Below, one piece after another: positions 27,540 to 41,215 of a stretch of DNA of 64,000 bases. The stretch covers positions 4,887,501 through 4,951,500 of the forward strand of contig JAPYKE020000037.1 of assembly GCA_028554795.2 (NCBI GenBank). Reading direction: 5' to 3'. The stretch is from Sinohyriopsis cumingii. Its lineage: Eukaryota > Mollusca > Bivalvia > Unionida > Unionidae. Position 1 is the first letter of the stretch. Each line of letters starts with the position of its first letter. Below the pieces are notes generated by a model that worked only from the letters and a program-made list of their open reading frames with translations, made no database searches and was not told the DNA's origin. Made by a program: the position numbers and the translations under genes.

Positions 27540-29740
27540 CATATTGTTGCGAATATATGGCCTTAAACTATATATGAAGAAGCCATATTGTTGCAAATAT
27601 ATGGCCTAAGACTATATATGAGGTAGAAGCAAAACCATCACGTTCAGGCAAATCAACAAAAACATGTATTGCTGTAGAATACAAAGTGAAAATTTAACAT
27701 ACATTTGTAGCATTTTGAATTAAATCCAAAAACTTCCTAAATTTTCTGGCACAAGTACAAAAGTTCCGTTAAATGTCTTGATGTAACACAATTATATAAT
27801 TTAGAATATCTTTGAAAGAAACCTTAATAATCCCCAAGTAATCGAAAGCAGTGTTTTAGCCCAAAGTACCAATGAGCAATTTGTTATTTCAATAAACAAA
27901 TAAATCCTCTCATACTATATCAAAATAACTAAAAGTGATTCCACAGACTAATCATGAAACAGAAATGAACAATTGTGTACCAAAAACCTTTATATAGAAA
28001 ACCCCACTTGACCCGAGACACTAAAATTTTCAGAAAAAGTAATCGAAAATATCACTAATTTGTATGCAAGATTAGGCATGCAAATTAAAGTTTAGTAAAC
28101 ATCTTTATTATTATTTATAATCATGAAAAAATCATTTAGACAAACATGACAATAGTCACGTGTGCAACAACGCTTCTTTCCATCAGGTCAAGTACACAAT
28201 TAAAATTAAATGTAGATCACACCTCCCCTCATAAATGAAAAAAAAATGATTTATACGAAAAAGCTTTCTTTGACTTATTAGTCAAAAATACATATTATAC
28301 TATGCTCAAATTGTATCAAAACACAACAATAAGGGACTAAATAGACTAATCATTAAACAGAAAGGAATAATTATTTACCAAACATCTTTATTTCCAAAAT
28401 CCAACTTGAATTAAGATACGAAAGAGTTTCAGAAGAAATTAATAAAAAAATATCACTAACTATTAAGCCATATTTCAGCATCATTTTCTGGGTTGTGTTT
28501 GGTCCGTTATATTAAAAATGTACTACCTTAAGTTGCCACCTGATAAATCAACCAGGAAATGTTATTTTATCTGTGATGCTTCAACACAAACCTGCATTAA
28601 ATGATAACAAGTTTCTAAAGATGACTCCAGTGTGCTCCAGTAAGTATGTATATAACGTATTATTGCGACTTTACTGCCTTAAACTATAAATGAGGAAGCA
28701 GAAAATTCAACAAGTTTAATAAAATGAACAAAAACATTTATTGCTGTACAATACAAAGTGAAAATTTAAAAATATGTATTGCATTGTTAATCCCGAATAA
28801 TCCTAAACGTTCTGTTCCAAGTACAAAAATATAGAATGTTCCAAAAGCAATTTCATTAAATGTCTTAATGTAACACAATGATATAATACAGAATATCCTT
28901 GAATGAATCCTCAGTAATCCCCATGTAATCACAAAGTACTGATTTGGCCCAAAGTGTCATTGAGCAATTTGTTATTCCAATGTATAATTTAAATAAATAG
29001 CTCCTCTCAAATTATATCAAAACACAACTCTAACTGATTCAACAGGGTAATAATTAAACAGGTATAAATAAGTGTTTACCCGATACCTTTATATAGAAAA
29101 CACCACTTGACCCGAGGCACTAAACATTTCAGACAAAATAATCGTAAAAATATCACTAACTTTCAAGAAAGTTTAGACATTGAACTTAAAGTTTAGCAAA
29201 CATCATTATTATTTATAATCATGACAGAAATCAGGTAGGCAAATATGACAATAGTCACGTATGCAGCAACGCTTCTTTCCTTTAGGGCAAGTATACAATA
29301 TGAATTAAATATACATCACAACTCGCCTCATAAAGGAAAATAAGTTTTTTTTGTTTTTCTACAGAAAAGCTTTCTTTGACATATTAGTCAAAATACATAT
29401 TATAATATAGTCTAATTGTATCAAAACACATCTATAAGTGATTCAGTAGACTAATCATTAAATAATAAGGAATAATTGTTTACCAAACATCTTTATATAC
29501 AAAACTCAACTTGAATTGCGAGACAAAAGATTTGCAGAAAAAATTAGTGAAGAATATCACTAACTATTAGGTCATATTTTAGCATCATTTTCAGGGTTGT
29601 TATTTGTCAGTGTATATTCAAATGTTTATTACCTGAACTGTCATTTGCTAAATTGACCAGGAAATTATATTTTATCTGTGATGCTTAACATATTCAACCC
29701 AAAACCTACAAGAAAGGATAACCTGTCTCTTATGATGAGT
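27540..29740 (+). repeat. Nested tandem duplication (two ~1.1-kb units, each with two related ~400-bp halves)
   Basis: Unit 1 (about 27540-28640) and unit 2 (about 28650-29740) share, in order, GCCT(A)AGACTATA-ATGAGG, TTGCTGTAGAATACAAAGTG, the TTTATATAGAAAAC-CCACTTGACCCG block (27990 and 29088), AATCATGA-AAAATCA, CGCTTCTTTCC-T-AGG-CAAGTA (28169 and 29269), GAAAAGCTTTCTTTGAC (28258 and 29366) and TTGACCAGGAAAT-TTATTTTATCTGTGATGCTT. Inside each unit a second block (28388 and 29487) repeats the first (27990 and 29088) as TTTAT-T-CAAAA-CCAACTTGAATT, giving an A-B-A'-B' order. At the left edge a ~50-bp motif (CATATTGTTGC-AATATATGGCC) is itself tandem (27540-27625). No coding capacity is seen. Confidence 0.85.
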
Positions 29741-29935
29741 TTTTTGGTTTTTAGTGTGGTCTGTTAACACTAGTTTCAATTTTGCCATATGCCTTTATTC
29801 GTCAATTCTAATTGATCGCAATATAATAATGACCTGACGCGACAAACGGTCTTGCCAACTGTATCAATCATGGTCACTTTCGAAGCCAAGACGATCAAGT
29901 CAAATGTTGGGAAATTTCATTCTGCGCACGAAGAA

Positions 29936-30250
29936 CTAAGGCCCTTGCCCGACATACTAGTCCCCTCGAAGATGTCATCTACAAAAATGCACGTCACAGG
30001 GTCCATTTCGTCTACTTCAGCTGCATGACATTTTCTGATCTTTGTTTTATCCAGATGAAATTTATATTCTAAATCATACAGTGAAGCCATTTTGCATGCA
30101 CTAAATTTTGTGTGGTCCTCCAGTTTGTGATTTAGTATGTGAAAGTATTGAGCTTTTCTTTTCGCTATCGTGGCTTTTATTTCCGTTTTGGTCTTTCCTT
30201 AATAAAGCGTTTATGTGACATTGGTCACAGAGTTCAGATCGTCCGTGTAA
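29936..30250 (-). pseudogene. Unrecognised coding-like segment, possibly transposon-derived
   Basis: Read on the minus strand there is an open frame of roughly 90 codons from about 30193 to a TGA near 29928. It contains AKRKAQYFHILNHKLEDHTK, then FSACKMASLYDLEYKFHLDK, then VDEMDPVTCIFVDDIFEG. Immediately upstream, in another frame, is SELCDQCHINALLRKDQ with a C-x-x-C pair, so one frameshift probably separates the two. The C-x-x-C, a His/Lys-rich helix and H...A......K-D-like spacing recall proteins of some DNA transposons, but I cannot name a family. There is no exon context with the protease genes. It could also be a lone host exon. Confidence 0.4.
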
Positions 30251-32061
30251 ATGATTTGTTTTGACGGTGAGAGCTAGAGGACACGAACTAGTACATGCGT
30301 AGGTAGAATTCTGGGCCCATATTGGTATCCCACACTTGCTCTCACTTGCTTAGTAAATTATATTGTTATGTGGCGGATTGTTTCAGAATCTATAAATAAC
30401 TGTTACCATCTACTCGAGATTGGTGTTTGTCTCCATGTTTTCAAGTTTCCTATATTTGTTTATCAATACGACATATAGTCATGCATTTAGTTAGTGTGTA
30501 TCGGCACAAATAATCATCTGAGGTTTCAGACATATTTTATCCCATTTTTTATCACAGTTATATTTAATTTTGTTTTCATCGTGACTAAATATAAAGGTCA
30601 CTTAAAAAGAAAGGATTAAATAAGATGTGATATACTCTTGATAATCGATTGAGAAACTTAGAAACCTTAACGTGACATTTATAAGTTTCTTTGTTCTTCT
30701 TCAAGTATATAGATACTATTAGGAAACTATTCCATATTATGTGCGAAACTGAGCACGCATATGCATAAAAGAGCATTGCAGTTCCAACGATTTTTAATAT
30801 ACAAAACCACATGAATTATTTCCTGGAGACTCATTGTGGAATGCATGAAATTTTATTTTGAAAGAAGCAAGCAGGATATTCAGGTTTTTATTTTGAACAC
30901 AGATTTTGGGAGGTTATTTGATCCAATGTATGAACATATTTAGATGAGCATTTGGATGATTAACTTTGTGCATTCAGTATTTATAGTTTAGGTTTGGTGT
31001 AAGGGAGAAAATTCAAAAGAGGATACATATGCTATTTTGTACTAAAAAGATGTTGCAGTCAAGGAGATCGACTTTTTACATGCATATTTGCTCTGTGTAT
31101 TGATAAGAAATAAGGAAACAGTTTTTATTAATATTAGTACTGAAATTTAATTAAGTCATATCATACATATACTCAGGTATTTTTAGTTGTTACTTAAATA
31201 TCTCTTAGAGTTACCGTAACTGTGACAGAAATGTCATAGAATGCCAGGGTTAAAATCAATGTAGAAAAGGAAGAGGGCAGATTAGATTTGAACATTATGG
31301 AAGTCAAAGGTAAGATTTTGTCTCGATTTTGTTTGGACTGTGATTGAGGAATGTTTAAATTTTAGACGCTATCTTTTGAAGTCTAGCATACGATATGTGG
31401 GGTACATGTTCGCCTGTGAAGAAAATGCCATTAGATATTAATAATTCGGAAAGGATGATTATTCTGTATTACAAAATGTAACGTAATTAGATTATTTTTA
31501 ACTAAAAGTTTTTCAATATTTTCTAGATTCAATTTATTTTCTCACCGACTAAATTGACGGATTATAGTTATATTTGGTATTCAGATGCAGATATTACTAA
31601 AAGACGGATCTAGGTTCTAAGAATGGATGTCGGTAGCCTTAAGTCTTTAAGGTTAAAATGATTGAGAAAAGCAGTAACCACTGTTAACTGGTAACAAAAT
31701 AAGTAACAGAAAGAAGAAAAACAAACAAACAATAGCATTATCAATGTTACAGATAACAAATTGAGAGGAACATACCGTATTTTAAAGTCATTCCAAAGCA
31801 ATTCTGATAAAGTTCTATGAAAGTACAAATAAATGAAAAGTGCCGTTTAAATTCCAAAACCGGAAATATACTGGTACGCTAAAAATCGTGACGTTGTCAT
31901 GATGGCATCGTCCAAAGCTCCTCTGAATCATTAATAATTCCCAAATAATATTATAATCCACATGAGCGCTTTATATTTCCACTGAAGACTCCAAACTAAT
32001 GTGTTTTCTCTCGAATACTATTTAAGTACAACATAAAACATCTCTGCAAACTTAACAACAA
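30251..32061. other. Non-coding stretch, nothing recognised
   Basis: AT-rich. The frames at 30585-30812 and 31610-31828 (minus) are unsupported. Confidence 0.5.
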
Positions 32062-32153
32062 CACCATTAATACTGGCCGCCATGTATAGCCCTATCGTGC
32101 TGAAAAATGGCGTTAAACCCCACAACAACAACAACAAAAATAACAACAACACA
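32062..32153 (+). mobile_element. 5'-truncated 3' end of the 19.3-kb SINE family
   Basis: ACCATTAATACTGGCCGCCATG, CTATCGTGCTGAAAAATGG and CGTTAAACCCCAC match the last ~80 bases of the element at 19325-19584, again ending in AAC repeats. The tRNA-like head is missing, as expected for truncated retroposition or for a LINE sharing this 3' tail. Confidence 0.8.
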
Positions 32154-32441
32154 AGAAATGAGGATGACTAAAAAATCTGAATGAAACTAATTGCTCAATT
32201 TTGTCCTTATGTACACTGTCCACTACGACTATATTTTACACTATATCCCATGTGAAGAATCTTGCTACTCATTTGGCCTCGAAATTGCCAAATCATGTGA
32301 CTTATCTCAAGCAATTGGAATTTACTGAATTCTTCTAGAACCGTTCAAACCCCAACAGCCAATGATAAATCAATCCAAAAGCGTAAGTAATTCTACTTGT
32401 TAAGATTATTTTTCGCAATTGTCAACATATATGAAAGCAAA

Positions 32442-35396
<2,955 letters not shown>

Positions 35397-35804
35397 TCTC
35401 TTACTTTTACATGTAGAGCGTATCGTAGTAGAGCACACATTTTTGTTTACAACTCTATGGATAACAATGAGATTCCTTGATGTGATATTCCCGTTGCGTG
35501 CTATTGATAAAAGGTCTTCATTACCCCGACTTAGACAAAATAACTGACAAAATGATTAATTTGATGCCCCTTTTATTTCAAATTAAACCTGATTTATCAC
35601 CTTTATGACATAGTGCTGAAATTCAGAAATAATGGACGCAAACTACACAAAGGATTTTGTGTACGCGATATTAAATATATGATATAAAACTGGTTTATGT
35701 GGATCAGATGTGCATTACGTTTGATCCTCTCCTTTATCATACGTACCCATTATATGCTGCCTTGTCTTTCAAATCCTGATGCAAACATGGATAAATAAAG
35801 CACA

Positions 35805-36235
35805 TCCTTAATCACCATGCTGGATCCACTACAATAGACAACATGGCTTTATGTGTAATCACCATGCTGGATCCATTACACTCGACAATATGAGGTTATC
35901 TATAACATATTCGTCATGTTCATTCCATTTCACACGACAAGATGACTTTATTCTCTAAAAACGTTAACATGTTGGACACAAGAGATTCGATCAATTTAAC
36001 AGCACACTAATGGTCATTATGGAAGTATTACGCTTGACAACATGTTTTTATCTTTAAAACAATCCATTCTATTAAACAACATGAATTATTTTGGTAAAGT
36101 CAGATCTAATATGATATATAATATGATATCATCAGTAATTTCATCGCCATGTTGCATCCAATACATTATCCAACATTAATTTTTCATTAAGTTAATTCAC
36201 TATGTTGGATTCATTACGCTATTCAACATGACTTT
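35805..36235 (-). repeat. Degenerate ~50-bp minisatellite, 3' flank of gene B
   Basis: About eight diverged units on the plus strand with the core CACCATGCTGGATCCA-TACA and GACAACATG-CTTTAT. On the minus strand the core matches the minisatellite at 7785-8035 (AATGGATCCA). It lies about 0.8-1.2 kb past the stop of gene B, similar to the spacing behind gene A. Confidence 0.75.
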
Positions 36236-36864
36236 GAAAGTTAGAGAATAATAACCTTGCCTCAAGTGGCTTAGTCTTTAACCAAAGTGAGATGGACATA
36301 TTCATAAAAGATAGTCGAACCGACGGACGAAGTATATAATATATTCCCTTTTCACACTTTTGTATAGGTACCCTAATTTCTGTAATATAGAAGAATCTGG
36401 CGGTGATTACAACTCAAGACATGCAAAAGCGTGTGAATATGGTTAAAATATATAATGGGATAAATGTATCGATTTCAAAAAAGTACACAGGCTTGAAATG
36501 TTAACGACAAAAACATAAAATGAAGTATTAGTATCGTCTCATATAACTCTGAAGTCTTGGAACATTTCCAAGTTTCTTCTTGGCTCCGTTTAGCACACTG
36601 CGGAACCGACCTAGAAAATAAAAGGAAAGATTTAATTTAATCTCTCCTCTATTCACTCTGACGAATGTCGCTTTCCTAGATGTTAAATAATCAAGTGAAT
36701 GTAATGATTCATATCGTCGCTATCATCATCATTATCATCGACACCGTCATTACCATCATCATTTAATATAATTGAATGGGTTTCAAATGATTAATATATC
36801 ACTAATTACTAAGAGAATTAATGGTTTAAGCTGTATTAATAGATACTTCTGCAGAGTGGTTTTT

Positions 36865-37062
36865 TACACTTCGTTTGTGTTTATTTTACCATCAAACGAT
36901 GAACATCGTTACAGAGTCACCTGGAGAGTCTCTGCAAAGGACAAACCTTAGCTGTCGAACTTTCTTGATCTGAGCTTGATTCCAACCTGTATTCGTCTGA
37001 TCAAGTGCCTGGCAGGCTAACTATTTTACCAATGTGGGTACATACCTAAATCATGTACTCAC
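36865..37062 (-). other. Gene B 3' UTR with polyadenylation signal
   Basis: It follows the TAG at 37063 and is homologous to the 3' UTR of gene A. AATAAA on the minus strand lies at 36885-36880. Confidence 0.65.
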
Positions 37063-37104
37063 CTATTTCGAAACTTTCGTAACACAGAGTCCGTCTATGC
37101 ACCA
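37063..37104 (-). CDS. Gene B terminal exon: end of Cys-rich domain with stop
   Basis: After a TTTTGTAG acceptor, phase 0, the exon encodes a 13-residue tail starting WCIDGLC and ends in TAG (37065-37063). It has the same length as the terminal exon of gene A, with 7 of 13 residues identical, including the tryptophan and both cysteines. As in gene A, the stop abuts GTGAGT. No thrombospondin repeat or spacer follows, so the mature enzyme should end with the Cys-rich module. Confidence 0.85.
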   Translation of the reverse strand, partial: WCIDGLCVTKVSK

Positions 37105-37496
37105 CTACAAAAGTGAGACAAAAATATACAAAAGTGATGATTTATATATATTTGAAGGGAATAGAAAGCAACGGTGTACACAATTATAGAGCAATAACCA
37201 TCATCCGGTTCTTAATTTGATAGATTTACAAGCTAGTGCATATAGCTGAATACATGACAACATTTAAGTGTGAATTATTGTAAAATATATTAAATGGTTT
37301 CTCATTACATTTAATCATAAATCAGCATCAAATGTTATAAATTATGTTGCTTATGTCATAGCCTTTTGTTACAAAATGTCATCTTTTTACTGAGCTGGTT
37401 ACAACCTTGAAAGCCACAGACCGACACAGAAAGCTACAGAGACAGATGGACAGAGATACACAGACAAAGATAGAGAGAAAGACAGAGAGAAATTAC
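37105..37496 (-). other. Last intron of gene B
   Basis: A 392-nt GT-AG intron. On the minus strand its start is a pyrimidine-rich CTCTGTCTTTCTCTCT stretch, seen on the plus strand as GACAGAGA repeats at 37410-37490. It aligns with the last intron of gene A. The plus-strand frame 37407-37655 is a shadow. Confidence 0.8.
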
Positions 37497-37607
37497 CTTA
37501 TTTCTTCCACACATGGTTCCAGGAGCTGCATTAAAGAATTTATTCATGCATTCGGAGGTCTTGGGATCCGTACAAGACATGAACCGACAAACCATTCCAT
37601 TCTGTCT
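37497..37607 (-). CDS. Gene B penultimate exon: Cys-rich domain of an M12B (ADAMTS-like) metalloprotease
   Basis: 111 nt, phase 0 at both ends, acceptor GGTTTTTTAAG and donor GTAATT. It encodes the four-cysteine segment CRFMSC...SEC...AAPGTMCG, which follows the C...MPG...QC exon of the same gene. It is the exact counterpart of 6440-6550. By hand count the two exons differ at 23 of 111 bases, and about 18-19 of those changes alter the amino acid, yet every cysteine and the FNAAPGT core are kept. In the family this region packs behind the protease domain and shapes substrate recognition. Confidence 0.88.
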
Positions 37608-37906
37608 CTTAAAAAACCCAAAGAGGTAAAGCTCGAAGTGTATGTGGTTACTTAATCAACCAAGCTCACTAGGCGAAATTGTTTAATGTGGTATTAGTGG
37701 CATGCGTTCTTAAATCTCAGCTTTAGAAAAGAATTATTACACTGTGGTCACCCACTATATTGCCCCTCATTGTAATATAAATATGCTTTTTAATCACAGG
37801 AAACGCTATGAAAGTATTGTTATCATTAATATTAGGAGGCAGTTCACATCCCTGAATTATATTTTCTGTCAAAAGATAACCTATAACAATCTGGGTTACA
37901 TCATTT

Positions 37907-38030
<124 letters not shown>

Positions 38031-38600
38031 TCTCAATTGTACATATCAGGACGTTTGTATTGTATGGTTTCTGAAAATCTCAAAGACCATCTAGTACGTG
38101 TAACGGTAGCTTCGTACTGAACCTCACATTTGGGAACATACCGTTGCAAAGATCTGCTTCCCCTAATTTGTAACTATATACCAAAGACCAAATCCTTCAG
38201 AAGTTCTATAATAAGAACTAACTACACAATGAATCAGAAGTCAAGATAACACCTATAATACAATATATCTTCTGACATGCAAAATCTGTGCAATATCTTG
38301 GCGAAGCCACTGATTTCAATCAGCGCCAAAGCCGACAACCACTACAGCTCGAATGTACATTCTGTCGAGTCCTTCACGGTTTTACCGATTGAATCTAACC
38401 TTGGCTGGAAATGACGCACACGTAAGGAACTCAGTTTAAAACTCATGGGGAGTTTTGTCCTAAATTGAAGAAAGCAACCTTCCTGTCGCAGTCTTACTGA
38501 AATGGCAGTCAGTCTTCAGCTTTGCACCAAACGCACATTTTGTATTAATATCTTCCCACGTGATTGAATGTTATATTATTTTATTGTCTTTTTTGTCCTG

Positions 38601-38624
38601 TTATTATTATTATTATTATTATTA
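38601..38624. repeat. (TTA)n microsatellite
   Basis: Eight TTA units. Confidence 0.95.
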
Positions 38625-41039
38625 TCATTGCCAATTATTCCAACACACAATTATCGTATCACGTTCAGAACCCGCTTGGGTAACTCTTCCAGGATATAAT
38701 TTCTTTATCAAATCCAGTAGATAGCGTTAATCTCTGGCTAAGCTATGTTTCCGTCATTTGCTACAACTAAGAATTAGGTCGAAACGTAAAAAGCAACAGT
38801 TGTAGTCAAGGAGAACCATGCAGGTGTCTAACTTAACGTTGCAAGAGTTCACGACAGAAAAGTAATAAAGGAAGATGAAATTTTGTTCCGAATTAGAATT
38901 CAGGAAATCAAATGAGGACAATATGCAACTATCTTAATTCGTTGTAGAAAAGATTTATTTGTATCCTTAGGAACAATATATGTTTCTTAGCATAGTCCAT
39001 AAGTTAATAAGGAAACTGAATTGTGACTCCTTAAGGAGGACTGACTAGTGTCATCTGTAAATTCGAGTTTGCAACAACTATCTCTATTTTATCAGAAAAC
39101 AGTAATCGATAGAAAAGTGTTGAATATTAAACAACATCCATACTGTACTTTGGCCTAACTTTGAAAATCGTATTTGTATATATCACTTTTTAATAAAGTA
39201 ATATGCATACATGGATCCATTTGAAAGATTTACTAAAATGATAGTGACACCAATAGAAAATTTTTCTTCAGGCCTAGTAGATCTAGAATCAGCAAAGCTG
39301 ATTATCAGTATGTTTGTGATGCCATGAACCATTTTAAATTGATTTTGCATGGTAACTTGCATGACCACTATGCAAAGAAAATAATTTAACGTTATTGCCC
39401 GTCTGGTTCGTTAACAGAAGTTCCAAATGTAAGTTTTTTCATCAGATTAAAGGGAAATATTTTCAAATTTACAATCTAAACCTTTGTAAATATGGTAATG
39501 TAAGCAAATAGTTTATAACTCATAAGCTTGCTTTGTTTCTTCTTTGGCTTCCAATGCTTTACTAATTGTAATTGTCAGTCTAAAAACATGAGTCGGAACA
39601 AATATTAATATTGATATATTAGTATCTGGAATTCAAAAGGTATTCTAAATTTCTTTTCGTATACATTGACCTAAGCAACGTCTGTACCAGAGCTGAATAC
39701 ATTAGCCTCTCCTGATCCTAACATGGTTAGTTTTCTATTATTTTTTCCGTGCTCCATTTAGTTATTCATATATGAATTGCTAGTTTCAAACCTTTAAGGT
39801 CCATGAAAAAATGTTGCAATAATTTAGCAACACATATCAGCACTTCTGTACAATTGATTGTTGTCTAGTTGCATTGTTCCAACGTTGTTAACAAATACAT
39901 TATCAGCATCTTATTTAACATTCATTTTGAACGAAGAAAATAAAAGTTACAATTAAGACATTTGGCTCTAAACTAAGTATTACCACTTTAAGCATTATGC
40001 TACGTATTATACGATATGTATGTGCTTTTTCCTGTAATACAGTGTAGCGCTGTATTTAAATATTTAGCACTCCTTGGTGGTATACCCACTTCTGACGAAT
40101 TATATATCATCCACATGTTCCAATGATAAGTTTTAATCATTAAAACTTCAGGATGTTTTTCTCCCCAATCCCAGATGTTCAATGCACACAATAACCACTA
40201 ACAACCATTATTATGTAAATAAAAACATATTCATGCGTTATTTCCCAAACATAAGGGTAGTCAAAGTCGACGCAGTTTTGTTATGGTTCTATAAAACCGC
40301 ATTAAGGTGAGTTGAAGAATGAGAGAAAAAATATATAACTGATATATGTTATTACTAACCAAGCATTCTGCTCATAATTGTTCAATTAAATCTCTGTTTT
40401 GCTGGATTCATCAGATTTTATTGATATATATTGGGGTTTGTTTTACTTTTTGTTTAGGGGTTCATCTTCTATCTCTCTAAGGATTAATTGTCTTTTTTAC
40501 TTTCTTCATTGCACTGTTTGGATCAAATAGTTGAAATACAAAATTACTCAAGTAACGATAACATGTTAATTCCTCCTCCAATCATAATTGATCATGATAC
40601 CATATCTTTTGTTACACTGTGATCATTAAATCTGAAGCTTCAAATAAAATGATTTGTCGCTCTTGTTACATCGTCTAGCTGACAAAGACTTTTAGAGAGT
40701 ATATTCGTAATTCTTTATTTCATTTTTCAGAAACTTTATCAATAGCTGTTAATTAGGAAAGATTGTTATTATTAACTTCTAATCTTATATAAGTTTATAC
40801 AATAGCAGTAGATGTAATGTTGCAGTTAATGTTTCTTATATAACCATAGTTTCTTTGACAAAATAACATGCTGATATATTCGGAGGAACTTTGATTCATT
40901 TAAACGTGAAGAAGCATGATCAAGTTTATATTTAACTGTCTTGATTATTTCACTTAATCTTCAAGATTTTACAAATACTGGTGTTGATTTAAATGTGTTC
41001 TTTGCGAGATCTCTATGGAAAGAAACTGTTACGGTTGTA

Positions 41040-41215
41040 ATTTATGATCTAATTTATTCAAGTTCTTGGTTAATTGTTTCCCTCTTTAAAATACTTTCCT
41101 GTGCACTTTTTTCGCTGATTTTAGAAGTGAATTCATCTTCAAGACTTAACAAGGTTTCATTTGTTAATAATCTAATCTTGTCACAGAAGTCAGTTATATA
41201 CCAATTGTAACTAGT
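41040..41215 (-). pseudogene. Coding-like fragment of unknown origin in gene B intron
   Basis: On the minus strand an open frame without ATG runs about 50 codons: NWYITDFCDKIRLLTNETLL, then SLEDEFTSKISEKSAQESIL, then KRETINQELE before a stop. The helical, Glu/Lys-rich pattern resembles the linker between endonuclease and reverse transcriptase in L1/Tx1-type LINEs. Nearby minus-strand pieces at 41290-41450 may belong to it. No catalytic motif is visible, so this is a weak call. Confidence 0.25.
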
